Below, one piece after another: positions 44,122 through 52,821 of a DNA stretch of 64,000 nt. The notes below the pieces were generated by a model. The model had not been told where the DNA came from and did no database searches. It saw only the letters and a list, made by a program, of their open reading frames with translations. The translations under genes were made by a program, and so were the position numbers. Source of the DNA: Reyranella sp. CPCC 100927 (GTDB lineage Bacteria > Pseudomonadota > Alphaproteobacteria > Reyranellales > Reyranellaceae); the NCBI RefSeq assembly GCF_007859315.1, contig NZ_VOHA01000001.1, positions 372,001 to 436,000 on the forward strand, in the 5' to 3' direction. Every line of letters begins with the position of its first letter. Positions within the stretch are counted from its first letter, which is position 1.

Positions 44122-44901
44122 TCAGTCACGGATGAGTTTCGACGGATCCACCTGCTCGCCACGCAGCTGGCGCAAGGTGACCATCGCGCCGTCACGTGAA
44201 TCGTAGAGTGCCTTGCGCACGATGCGTTCGGCGCCGGCGCCGTCGCCGCTTCGGATCGCCTTCGCCATCGCCGTCCAGTCGTTGGCCGTCTCGACGCGGC
44301 GCTGGGGGGTGAAGAAGTCCAGCGGTCGCTCGCGCCAGATCAGGCCCCACAGGGATCCCTGATTCTGCTGCCGCAGCATGCGGATGAGTGGAGCGTTGCC
44401 GCACTGGCGATAGACGATGCCGCCCGTGCGCCCGACCACCAGTGCGAACGCCACCGGATCCGTGTCTTCGAGCGGCGCCAGGCGCTGTATGTTGGCGGCG
44501 TGCTCGGTCAGTTCGCCAACGGCATCTGCCGCATCGCGGCGCAGCGCCAGGTTGCGCGCCGCCAGGCCCAGCAGCGCGGCGCGGATGTTGAAGATGTCGG
44601 CAATGGCATCGAGCGTGATGTCGACGACGTAAGCGCCGCGTCGCGGGAACAGCTCGACCAGACCGCGCTTCTCCAGCGCGCGGATCGCCTCGCGCACCGG
44701 CCCGCGGCTGACGCCATAGAGCGCGGCCACCTCCTGCTCGGCCACCCGTTCCCCGCCACGATACTCGCCGTTGAGGATGGCGATGCCGAGGTGATCGGCG
44801 ATCTGCTCGGGAATCGTTCGCGTGCGCTCGCCACGGCGGCGTGGAACGCCATCGGCAGAAGCCATCACCGGTCGCATCACAGCCGTCGCCATCGGCGCCA
44901 C
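44122..44901 (-). CDS. GntR-family (FCD/FadR subfamily) transcriptional regulator
   Basis: 259 residues; GTG 44901 is the longest start, and ATGs at 44892 and 44877 are equally possible since none has a strong ribosome site. The winged helix (IPEQIADHLGIAILNGEYRGGERVAEQEVAALYGVSRGPVREAIRALEKRGLV) precedes an FCD ligand domain (RAALLGLAARNLALRR...). FCD regulators respond to carboxylates and usually repress. It diverges from the ABC importer/CoA-transferase/carboxylase operon, with TTGTCGACAA between, and is its probable regulator. Confidence 0.9.
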   Translation of the reverse strand: MAPMATAVMRPVMASADGVPRRRGERTRTIPEQIADHLGIAILNGEYRGGERVAEQEVAALYGVSRGPVREAIRALEKRGLVELFPRRGAYVVDITLDAIADIFNIRAALLGLAARNLALRRDAADAVGELTEHAANIQRLAPLEDTDPVAFALVVGRTGGIVYRQCGNAPLIRMLRQQNQGSLWGLIWRERPLDFFTPQRRVETANDWTAMAKAIRSGDGAGAERIVRKALYDSRDGAMVTLRQLRGEQVDPSKLIRD

Positions 44902-44966
44902 TCAGTTTCACTACGGGAAATTGCCATGCGCTCCTTACCAAGCTGCATGCATTTTCGGAAGTACAA

Positions 44967-44976
44967 TTGTCGACAA
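44967..44976. promoter_or_regulatory. TTGTCGACAA palindrome, probable GntR/FCD operator
   Basis: Perfect 10-bp palindrome with the TTGT/ACAA ends typical of FCD-subfamily GntR operators. It lies 66 bp upstream of the regulator and 88 bp before the importer operon. A TTGACA (44984-44989) follows but no good -10 was identified. Confidence 0.55.
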
Positions 44977-45063
44977 CTGACATTTGACATTCGTACCTGA
45001 GCATGTTGGCTTCGAACCCAACGACGGTCGCGCAGGCGGCGCCAAACGAATGGGAGGAAACGC

Positions 45064-46638
45064 ATGATCAGAACGCCGGCGCTTGGTTTCGCGCTATCGC
45101 TGTCCTTGCTGCCCGTGGCCGCCCTGGCGCAGAGCACACCGGCCACCGGCAGTCTGACCGTGGCGTTTGCCGCCGAGTCGACCGTGATGGATCCGCTGAA
45201 ATACTCGGCCGGCGTCGATCACTACTTCATGGGCCAGATGTTCGAGCAGCTGGTGCGGCCCGATCCGAATCTGCGCACCGTCAACTGGCTGGCCGAATCA
45301 TGGGAGGTGACCGAGGACAACGGCAAGCCGATCATCGATGTGCGCATCCGCAAGGGCGTGAAGTTCCACAACGGCGATCCGCTCACCAGCGCCGACTTCG
45401 AGTTTGCCTACGGCAAGCTGCGCGATCCCAAGGTGTCGCGCTGGTCGCACCTGCAGGCCTCTGTCGAACGCTTCGAGATCATCGACGACCATCATTTCCG
45501 CCTGCACTTCAAGGAAGGCGACGGTTCCTACATCTCCGGCCAGCTGCAGCTGTGGGCGATCCCCAAGGCCTATTACGAACGCGTCGGCGAGGAGGGCTTC
45601 GCCAGGGCGCCGGTCGGCACGGGACCGTGGAAGTTCGTATCGCGCGTCGTGAAAGACGAGTTGAAGCTCGAGGCTTTCGATGACTACTGGAACAAGGAGC
45701 ATCGGCCCACCGTTAAGAACCTCACCATCAAGATCATTCCGGAAGACCTGACGCGCGTCGCGGCGTTCAAGACCGGGGCCGTCGATTGGGTCGACGCGGT
45801 GCCGCTGTCGATGGTCGAGGAATTCAAGAAGATGCCCGGCGTGAAGACCATCAGCGTCGTGTCGGGCAACAACCTCTATCTCGACTTCAACACCGACCAG
45901 CCCAACTCGCCATTCCGCGACGTGCGAGTGCGCCAGGCGGCGGCACACGCCATCGATGTGAACGCCATCATCAAGAGCGTGCTGTTCGGCCAGGGCGAGC
46001 GTTACGTGCAGGTCGGCAAAGGCAGCGTCGGTTACGATCCCGAGCTGAAGCCCTACCCATACGATCCGAAGAAGGCGCGCGAGCTGCTGCGCCAGGCCGG
46101 CCATCCCAACGGCTTCGAGACGCCTTGCTACAACCTCACCACACCGCGTGAGCCCAACGTGAAGGAGGTCGGCGAGGCGATGTTCGCCTACCTCACCGCC
46201 TCGGGTATCCGCTGCAAGGTGCAGGGCCTCGAATACGGCGCCTGGATCAATCTGGGTCGTCGCGGCCGCAACGCGCCACCGGAGATGGATGGGCTGATCA
46301 GCTGGATGTGGAGCCAGAACCTGCCCGGCGATCCGGGCACGGCCTGGGCCGGTCACCTGCACAGCTTCGTTTCCGGCAAGGGCTGGGGCAGCTACTCTTT
46401 CACCCAGGATGCCGAGGCGGACGCCATGGTCGAGCAGCTGAAGCTCACCATGGATCCGCAGAAGCGCGACGAACTCGCCCGCAAGATCGCCCGCTATAAG
46501 CAGGAGAAGGTGCTGGGTGGCATGACCACCTACCGGCCGATGATCACGCTGGCCTGGCGCGACAGCAAGGTCGACTTCAAGCCATGGCCGTATCCCGGCT
46601 ACTGGCGCGGCTTCCAGGAAATCGGCCTGAAGAAGTAG
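45064..46638 (+). CDS. Family-5 ABC transporter solute-binding protein
   Basis: 524 residues with a Sec signal peptide (RTPALGFALSLSLLPVAALAQ, cleavage after ALAQ). Preceded by GGGAGGAAA. SBP_bac_5 pattern: VMDPLKYSAGVDHYFMGQMFEQLVRPD, RKGVKFHNGDPLTSADFEFAYGKL, GTGPWKF, FRDVRVRQAAAHAID. It captures a peptide, oligosaccharide or organic acid in the periplasm. First gene of the operon ending in the carboxylase at 56231; a double hairpin in the 123-bp gap after it probably raises its message level above that of the permeases. Confidence 0.93.
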   Translation: MIRTPALGFALSLSLLPVAALAQSTPATGSLTVAFAAESTVMDPLKYSAGVDHYFMGQMFEQLVRPDPNLRTVNWLAESWEVTEDNGKPIIDVRIRKGVKFHNGDPLTSADFEFAYGKLRDPKVSRWSHLQASVERFEIIDDHHFRLHFKEGDGSYISGQLQLWAIPKAYYERVGEEGFARAPVGTGPWKFVSRVVKDELKLEAFDDYWNKEHRPTVKNLTIKIIPEDLTRVAAFKTGAVDWVDAVPLSMVEEFKKMPGVKTISVVSGNNLYLDFNTDQPNSPFRDVRVRQAAAHAIDVNAIIKSVLFGQGERYVQVGKGSVGYDPELKPYPYDPKKARELLRQAGHPNGFETPCYNLTTPREPNVKEVGEAMFAYLTASGIRCKVQGLEYGAWINLGRRGRNAPPEMDGLISWMWSQNLPGDPGTAWAGHLHSFVSGKGWGSYSFTQDAEADAMVEQLKLTMDPQKRDELARKIARYKQEKVLGGMTTYRPMITLAWRDSKVDFKPWPYPGYWRGFQEIGLKK

Positions 46639-46659
46639 CGGCACGATGATGGTTCGCCG

Positions 46660-46705
46660 GGAGCGCGCCACTCCAGTGGCGCACCGGCCCGAAGGGCCGG
46701 CTCAT
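46660..46705 (+). repeat. Intercistronic double hairpin
   Basis: GCGCCACT/AGTGGCGC (46665-46682) is followed by CCGGCCC/GGGCCGG (46684-46700). No T-run follows. It sits between the solute-binding gene and the first permease, a usual place for message-stabilising hairpins. Its outer words GGGAGCGCG and GCTCATGT recur in the element at 12032. Confidence 0.7.
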
Positions 46706-46761
46706 GTTTCGACATCGGTCATGATCCGGCGCTGCGCGCCGGTGCCATAGGCAGTCCGCCC

Positions 46762-47682
46762 ATGCTCGTCTATATCGCCAAGCGCGTCGTGCAGGGGTTG
46801 GTCAGCATCGTCGGCGCCAGCATCGTGATCTTCTTCATCTCGCGGCTGAGCGGCGATCCGATCGTGCTGCTGCTGCCGACCGAAGCGCCGCCGGCGCTGA
46901 TCGAGCAGGTGCGCCGCGATATGGGCCTGGCCGAGCCGCTGTGGCGGCAGTACCTGATCTTTGCCGGCAATGCCCTGTCCGGCGATTTCGGCAATTCCTA
47001 CCGCTGGCAGGCGCCGGCTATGTCGCTGGTGCTGGACCGTCTGCCGGCCACGATCTACCTGGCGCTGGCGGCGCTGCTGTTCTCGATCCTGCTGGCCGTG
47101 CCGTTCGGCGTGCTGTCGGCGGTCTATCGCGGCTCGTGGATCGACACGCTGGGCAAGGGTTTCGCCATGCTGGGCCAGGCCATGCCCAACTTCTGGGTCG
47201 GCCTGCTGCTGATCCTGATCCTGGCCATCCAGTTCAACCTGCTGCCGGCCTACGGCTACGGCACACCGGCGCACATCATCATGCCGGCCATTGCACTGGG
47301 CTGGTATCCGGTGGCGGCGCAGACGCGCATCGTGCGCTCGGCCATGCTTGACGTGCTCGACAGCGACTACATTCGCATGGGCCGTGCCGTGGGCGCCAGC
47401 GAGCGTGTGCTGATCTGGAAATACGCGCTGCGCAACGCCGCGATCCCGCTGGTGACGATTCTCGGCGTCTACTTTGCGGCTATGCTGGGCGGCGCCTTCG
47501 TGGTCGAGACGATCTTCGCCTGGCCGGGCGTCGGCCGCACGGTCGTCGAGGCCGTGTTCTCGCGCGACTTCCCGGTGGTGCAGGCAGGCGTGCTCCTGAC
47601 CTCGATCCTGTTCGTCACCTCGAACCTGCTGGTTGATCTGTCCTACGGTCTCATCGATCCGAGGATTCGCTATGACCGCTGA
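46762..47682 (+). CDS. ABC transporter permease, DppB-like
   Basis: 306 residues, about six membrane helices. It starts LVYIAKRVVQGLVSIVGASIVIFFI, has the DppB-type N-terminal SGDPIVLLLPTEAPPALIEQVRRDMGL loop and the ATPase-contact loop with YIRMGRAVGASERVLIWKYALRNA. Together with the following permease it forms the membrane pore. Overlaps the next gene by 11 bp. Confidence 0.93.
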   Translation: MLVYIAKRVVQGLVSIVGASIVIFFISRLSGDPIVLLLPTEAPPALIEQVRRDMGLAEPLWRQYLIFAGNALSGDFGNSYRWQAPAMSLVLDRLPATIYLALAALLFSILLAVPFGVLSAVYRGSWIDTLGKGFAMLGQAMPNFWVGLLLILILAIQFNLLPAYGYGTPAHIIMPAIALGWYPVAAQTRIVRSAMLDVLDSDYIRMGRAVGASERVLIWKYALRNAAIPLVTILGVYFAAMLGGAFVVETIFAWPGVGRTVVEAVFSRDFPVVQAGVLLTSILFVTSNLLVDLSYGLIDPRIRYDR

Positions 47683-48571
47683 CAGCGCCGCATTCCCGAC
47701 GCTGCCCGCGCGTGGACCGTTGTCTTCACTGCTGGTGCGCCTGCGGGGCGGCGGCCTGCCGTGGCTCTCGATGCTGACGCTTCTGGTCGTGATCGTGGCC
47801 GCCGTCGGCGGCGAGACGATTGCGCCCCATGACCCCAACGGGCTGGATCTCGGCGCCGCCTTCCGTCCGCCGGCCTGGGCCGAGAAGGGCGATTGGGCCT
47901 ATCCGCTGGGGACCGACAATCTCGGCCGCGATATCCTGAGCCGCATCATCGCCGGCGCGCGCGTGTCGCTGGTCTCGGCGCTCTACGCCATCATCTTTGC
48001 CGGCAGCATCGGCGGCCTGATCGGCATGATCTCGGGCTATTTCGGCGGGGTCGTCGATGCCGTCATCATGCGGCTGGTCGACATTCAGCTCTCGATCCCG
48101 TCGCTGGCATTGGCGCTGGTGATTGCCGCCGTGTTCGGCGCCGACTTCAGCACCGTGATCGTGGTGATCATCGTCACGTACTGGACGTGGTACGCCCGTA
48201 TCGTGCGCGGCGAGATCCTCTCGCTCAAGGAACGCGACTACGTGGCGCTGGCCAAGGTGGCCGGCTGCGGCACCGGCACGATCTTCTTCCGCCACCTGCT
48301 GCCCAACATCATGAACACGCTGCTGGTGCTCGCCACCTTGCAGGTCGGCCAGGTCATCATCTTCGAGGCCTCCCTGAGTTTCCTCGGGCTCGGCATCCAG
48401 GCGCCCGATGTATCGTGGGGCCTGATGCTGTCTGATGCGCGCAACTATCTCACCAACGCCTGGTGGGCGATCACCATGCCCGGCATCGCCATCATGCTGA
48501 CCTGCCTGGCCGCCAACATGGTAGGCGACTGGCTGCGCGATACCTTCGATCCCAAGCGGCGGCAGCTGTGA
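47672..48571 (+). CDS. ABC transporter permease, DppC-like
   Basis: 299 residues from ATG 47672, overlapping the previous gene. A long N-terminal segment precedes the first helix (LPWLSMLTLLVVIVAAVGG), then HPLGTDNLGRD-type PLGTDNLGRDILSRIIAGAR, and the coupling loop ERDYVALAKVAGCGTGTIFFRHLLPN. It pairs with the DppB-like permease. The stop is 1 bp before the next gene's ATG. Confidence 0.93.
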   Translation: MTADSAAFPTLPARGPLSSLLVRLRGGGLPWLSMLTLLVVIVAAVGGETIAPHDPNGLDLGAAFRPPAWAEKGDWAYPLGTDNLGRDILSRIIAGARVSLVSALYAIIFAGSIGGLIGMISGYFGGVVDAVIMRLVDIQLSIPSLALALVIAAVFGADFSTVIVVIIVTYWTWYARIVRGEILSLKERDYVALAKVAGCGTGTIFFRHLLPNIMNTLLVLATLQVGQVIIFEASLSFLGLGIQAPDVSWGLMLSDARNYLTNAWWAITMPGIAIMLTCLAANMVGDWLRDTFDPKRRQL

Positions 48572-48572
48572 C

Positions 48573-49559
48573 ATGAGCCAACCGCTGCTGCGCGTCGAGA
48601 ACCTGCGCACCCATCTTTTCCTGAAGCGCGGCGTCGTGAGGGCGGTCGACGGCGTGAACCTGCATGTCGATGCCGGTGAGACCCTGGGCGTCGTCGGCGA
48701 GTCCGGGTCGGGCAAGAGCATGACCAGCCTGTCGATCATGCGGCTGCTGCCCAAACAGAGCGGCCGTATCGTCGAAGGGAGTATCTGGGTCGACGGCATC
48801 GACCTGACCACGCTCTCCGAAGAGGAGATGGCCCGCGATTGGCGTGGTCGGCGCGTCTCGATGGTGTCGCAGGATCCGATGACGTCGCTGAACCCGGTGT
48901 TTACCGTCGGCGACCAGGTCGGCGCGCCGTTCCGCTATCATCGGTTGGCGCAGGGTGCCCGCGCGGTCCGCGCGGCGGCGGTCAAGGTGCTGCGGCGCGT
49001 GCGCATTCCCTCGCCCGAGAAGCGTCTCGACGACTACCCGCACCAGTTCAGCGGCGGCATGCGCCAGCGCGTCGTGGCGGCCATGGCGATCGCCTGCGCG
49101 CCGCGGCTGCTGATCGCCGACGAGCCCACCAGCAATCTCGACGTCACCATCCAGGTGCAGATGATCGAGCTGTTTCGCGAACTGCAGCGCGACAGCGCCC
49201 TGGGCATCATCCTGATCACGCACGATCTGGGTGTGGCGGCATCGATCTGCAACCGCGTCGCGGTCATGTATGCCGGCCGCGTCGTCGAGGTGGGCGATGT
49301 GCGTACGATCTACCGCAACGCGGCGCATCCCTACACTCAGGCGCTGTTGAACGCGATTCCGCACCTGGGTCAGAAGCGCAAACGCCTGCATGCGATCGGT
49401 GGCCAGCCGCCCAGCCTGATCGATCCGCCCGTCGGCTGCCGATTCGCCGCGCGGTGCGCGCGGCGAACGGCCCAGTGCGAAGCGCAGTATCCGCCCGAGG
49501 TCGAGCTGGCGCCCGGCCACAAGGTGGCCTGTTGGCTGCCGGGTCCGGAGGCGCGCTGA
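48573..49559 (+). CDS. ABC transporter ATP-binding protein, DppD-like
   Basis: 328 residues. Walker [11 protein letters not shown]-loop QDPMTSLNP, signature FSGGMRQRV, Walker [15 protein letters not shown] and the switch His in THDLGV; the C-terminal oligopeptide-type Cys motif is [19 protein letters not shown] replaces the usual ALDVT. It powers uptake together with the next ATPase, with which it shares a TGATG overlap. Confidence 0.93.
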   Translation: MSQPLLRVENLRTHLFLKRGVVRAVDGVNLHVDAGETLGVVGESGSGKSMTSLSIMRLLPKQSGRIVEGSIWVDGIDLTTLSEEEMARDWRGRRVSMVSQDPMTSLNPVFTVGDQVGAPFRYHRLAQGARAVRAAAVKVLRRVRIPSPEKRLDDYPHQFSGGMRQRVVAAMAIACAPRLLIADEPTSNLDVTIQVQMIELFRELQRDSALGIILITHDLGVAASICNRVAVMYAGRVVEVGDVRTIYRNAAHPYTQALLNAIPHLGQKRKRLHAIGGQPPSLIDPPVGCRFAARCARRTAQCEAQYPPEVELAPGHKVACWLPGPEAR

Positions 49560-50521
49560 TGCTGCTGGAGGTGCGCGACCTGAAGAAGCATTTCCGCGTC
49601 GGCGGCGGACTGCTGCAGGCCGGCGGCACCGTGCGTGCCGTCGATGGCTTGGGCTTCTCCGTGGATGTCGGCGAGACGGTCGCGCTGGTCGGCGAGTCGG
49701 GCTGCGGCAAGACCACGATCGCCAAGATGGTGCTGATGCTGGAGCGGCCAACCGAAGGCGCTATCCTGTTCGAGGGCCGCGATCTGGCGGGCCTGTCGGG
49801 GGCCGACCTCAAGGCCTATCGCCGGCATGTCCAGGCCGTCTTTCAGGATCCTTACGCCTCGCTCAATCCGCGGCTGCGCGTGCGCACGATCATCGCCGAA
49901 CCGATCCTGGCGCACGAACGGCCCGATCGTGCGGCCCTGCGCAGGCGCGTGGAAGAAGTCCTCGACGTCGTCGGCCTGCCGGCCACGGCGGCCGACCTGT
50001 TTCCGCACGAATTCAGTGGCGGGCAGCGCCAGCGGATCGCGATCGCGCGGGCGCTCGCCGTCAACCCGCGCTGTATCGTGCTCGACGAACCGATCTCGGC
50101 GCTGGATGTGTCGATCCGCGCCCAGATCTTGAACCTGCTGGCCGACATCCAGGAACGCTTCCGGCTGGCCTACCTGATCATCGCGCACGATCTGGCATTG
50201 GTGGAGCATTTCAGCACACGGGTCGGCGTCATGTACCTCGGCAACATGGTCGAGGCCGGTCCTACGGAGGAAGTCTTCGCGCGGCCGCGGCATCCCTATA
50301 CCCAGGCGCTGCTGGCATCCGTGCCGCGCCCTGATCCCGATCATCGGCCGCCGCTGGACGCTATTCGCGGCGAGATCGCAAGTGCGCTGGCGCCGCCGCC
50401 GGGTTGCAAGTTCCATCCGCGCTGTCCACGCGCGGTCGAGCGGTGCGCGATCGAACCGCCGGCCTGGCGTTCGCTCGGCCGCGGTCATGCCGGCGCCTGT
50501 CATCTTGCGGAGGCAACATGA
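49559..50521 (+). CDS. ABC transporter ATP-binding protein, DppF-like
   Basis: 320 residues from ATG 49559, overlapping the previous stop by one base; the open frame extends upstream out of any similarity. Walker A GESGCGKTT, Q-loop FQDPYASLNPRLRVR, signature FSGGQRQRI, Walker B CIVLDEPISALDVS, and CKFHPRCPRAVERC at the end. It forms the second motor subunit. ATGA overlap with the CoA-transferase couples transport to catabolism. Confidence 0.93.
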   Translation: MLLEVRDLKKHFRVGGGLLQAGGTVRAVDGLGFSVDVGETVALVGESGCGKTTIAKMVLMLERPTEGAILFEGRDLAGLSGADLKAYRRHVQAVFQDPYASLNPRLRVRTIIAEPILAHERPDRAALRRRVEEVLDVVGLPATAADLFPHEFSGGQRQRIAIARALAVNPRCIVLDEPISALDVSIRAQILNLLADIQERFRLAYLIIAHDLALVEHFSTRVGVMYLGNMVEAGPTEEVFARPRHPYTQALLASVPRPDPDHRPPLDAIRGEIASALAPPPGCKFHPRCPRAVERCAIEPPAWRSLGRGHAGACHLAEAT

Positions 50522-52821
50522 GTGGTCCGCTGGCCGGGCTGACGATCCTCGAGTGCCCGGATGGTGTCGCGACACGCTATTGCGGTCGTCTTTTTGCCGC
50601 CCATGGCGCAACGGTGCTGCAGGCTGGTTCACCCAACGCGATCGGCGTGGGCTATGGCGGCACCGGCAGTGCCGCCTATGCGTCCTGGCTCGATCATGGA
50701 AAACAGCCGGCGTCGAGCCGCATTGGCGCGGCATTGAGTTCGACCATCGATCTGGTCATTGCGGGACAGAACCCGGATCAGGTCAAAGCCGCCGATGCGT
50801 CCATAGAGGCGGCCGGGCTGTCGGCCGTCGTACGCCTGGGGCTGACGTGGTTTGCCGCCGATGGACCGTACGCGCGGTGGAGCGGCACCGACGCCCTGAT
50901 CCAGGCCATGAGTGGCGTGGCCTATGCGACAGGGCCGAAGGATGGCCAGCCGCTGCTGCCGCGCGGACATGCGCCGCAGGTCGTCGCCGGCGCGACGGCG
51001 TTCATCGCCGCGATGGGGGCGCTCATCGGCCGCGATGCCGGCTGGCAAGGCCGCCGCATCGACGTCAACATCCTGGACGCCAATCTCTGCTTCTCGGAAG
51101 GCGGCGCCGCCAGCCTGGCATTGACGGGCGACAAGGTCGTGCGCCGCGGTGTCAACCGCTTCACGCCGACCTATCCCGGCGGGATCTATCGCGCCAGCGA
51201 TGGCTGGATCGGCGTCACTGCGCTCACGGTGCCGCAATGGACGGCGCTGTGCGACCTGATTGGCCGCCCCGAGCTCGCGCGTGATCCCCAAAGCCAGGTG
51301 GCATTGCAACGCCTGGACCGCGCCGATGCGCTCGACCCGGTCCTGGTGCCGGCCTTCAAGACTCGTCCGGCCGCATACTGGCTGAAGGAAGGACAGGCGC
51401 GGCGTATTCCCATGGCGCCCGTCCCCGACCTCGCGGCCTTGCCGCGGACGCCGCACTGGCAAGGACGCGGCAGCTTCGCGCCCGTGCCGGGTGCCGACTC
51501 CGCCGTCGGTCCCACGATGCCGTTTCGGATGGACGTTGGCGCGCGGGCCGATACGGTTGCGCTGCGGCGGCCGAAGACAATGCCGGACCTGCCGCTGCGC
51601 GGCGTGCGTGTGCTCGATCTGTCGATGGGGTGGGCCGGGCCGCTGGCCACACGCCACTTCGCCGATCTCGGCGCCGACATCGTCAAGGTCGAGTCGTGCA
51701 CGCATTTCGATTGGTGGCGGGCCTTCGATGGTCCGTTGGATGGCGATCCGCCGCCCTACGAGACGCGGCCGTCGTTCCTCATGGTCAACCGCAACAAGCG
51801 CGGCATCACGCTGGATCTGAAGACGGAAGCCGGCAAGGCGCTGGTCCGCCGACTGGCGGCGCAATCCGACATCATGGTCGAGAATTATGCGCCCGGCGTG
51901 CTCGACAAGCTCGGCATCGGGCCCAAGGCATTGGCCGCCGGCGCACCGGGCCTGATCGCGATGTCCATGGGCGCATTCGGTGCCGCGGGCCCATGGAGCG
52001 GCTTTCGCGCCTACGGCTCGACGGTCGAACAAGCATCGGGCCTGCCCTTCGTCAATGGCGAGGCTGATGGCCCACCCACCATGCAGCACGTGGCCTACGG
52101 CGATCCGATTGGCGGCCTGTATGGCGCCGTCGCCTGCCTGATCGCCCTCTATGGCCGACGTCACGGTCGCGCCAGCACCGTGATCGATCTCGGTCAGGTC
52201 GAGTGCCTGTTCCAGTTGTGCGCCGATGCCATCGTCGCACAGTCCACGCAGTCGGAACCGCTGATGCGCAGCGGCAGTCGGCATCCGCTGTCGGCGCTGC
52301 GGGTGGTGGCGCCGACCAATACGGCGGCCCGATGGATTGCCATCGTCGTTGAGACCACTCCACAGTGGAACGCCCTGGCGAAAACCATCGGCTGCGCCCA
52401 ACTCGCGATGCCGCCCGACACCGGCCTGGCGCGGCTCAAGGAGCGCGAAGCCGAAATGGAGCAGCTGGTGCGCCAGTGGGCGGCGTCCTGGGATCCATTC
52501 GACGCCGTGCACGTGCTGCAAGCCGCGGGCGTGCCGGCGGCGTCCATCTATGCGGCGCAGGATCTGCTGGCCGACCCGCAGCTTGTCGGGAGCGGCTTCT
52601 GGCGCCGGGCCAGGAGACGTTTCATCGGCAGTCATATCGCGCCGTTGGCGCCGTACCGGATCGACGGGCGCGCGCCGCCGCTGCAATCGCCGGCCCCGAC
52701 CCTGGGCGAGCATAACGAGGCCGTGCTGGTGGGCGAACTCGGCCTGTCCGTCACTGAATTCACGTCGCTGGAAACATCCGGCGTCATCGGCACGCGCGCC
52801 GTGCTGGGGGCAGCACAATGA
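50518..52821 (+). CDS. Tandem-domain class III (CaiB/BaiF) CoA-transferase
   Basis: 767 residues from ATG 50518 (ATGA overlap), about twice the single-domain length. Domain 1 (about 1-345) is diverged at its N-terminus; domain 2 (about 365-750) has the canonical start RGVRVLDLSMGWAGPLATRHFADLGADIVKVES and VENYAPGVLDKLG. The catalytic-Asp position reads Asp187 in RIDVNILDANL in domain 1 but Glu562 in IDLGQVECLF in domain 2. It would move CoA between two carboxylic acids. It lies between the importer ATPase and the carboxylase in one operon, so it probably activates the imported acid. Confidence 0.88.
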   Translation: MSGPLAGLTILECPDGVATRYCGRLFAAHGATVLQAGSPNAIGVGYGGTGSAAYASWLDHGKQPASSRIGAALSSTIDLVIAGQNPDQVKAADASIEAAGLSAVVRLGLTWFAADGPYARWSGTDALIQAMSGVAYATGPKDGQPLLPRGHAPQVVAGATAFIAAMGALIGRDAGWQGRRIDVNILDANLCFSEGGAASLALTGDKVVRRGVNRFTPTYPGGIYRASDGWIGVTALTVPQWTALCDLIGRPELARDPQSQVALQRLDRADALDPVLVPAFKTRPAAYWLKEGQARRIPMAPVPDLAALPRTPHWQGRGSFAPVPGADSAVGPTMPFRMDVGARADTVALRRPKTMPDLPLRGVRVLDLSMGWAGPLATRHFADLGADIVKVESCTHFDWWRAFDGPLDGDPPPYETRPSFLMVNRNKRGITLDLKTEAGKALVRRLAAQSDIMVENYAPGVLDKLGIGPKALAAGAPGLIAMSMGAFGAAGPWSGFRAYGSTVEQASGLPFVNGEADGPPTMQHVAYGDPIGGLYGAVACLIALYGRRHGRASTVIDLGQVECLFQLCADAIVAQSTQSEPLMRSGSRHPLSALRVVAPTNTAARWIAIVVETTPQWNALAKTIGCAQLAMPPDTGLARLKEREAEMEQLVRQWAASWDPFDAVHVLQAAGVPAASIYAAQDLLADPQLVGSGFWRRARRRFIGSHIAPLAPYRIDGRAPPLQSPAPTLGEHNEAVLVGELGLSVTEFTSLETSGVIGTRAVLGAAQ

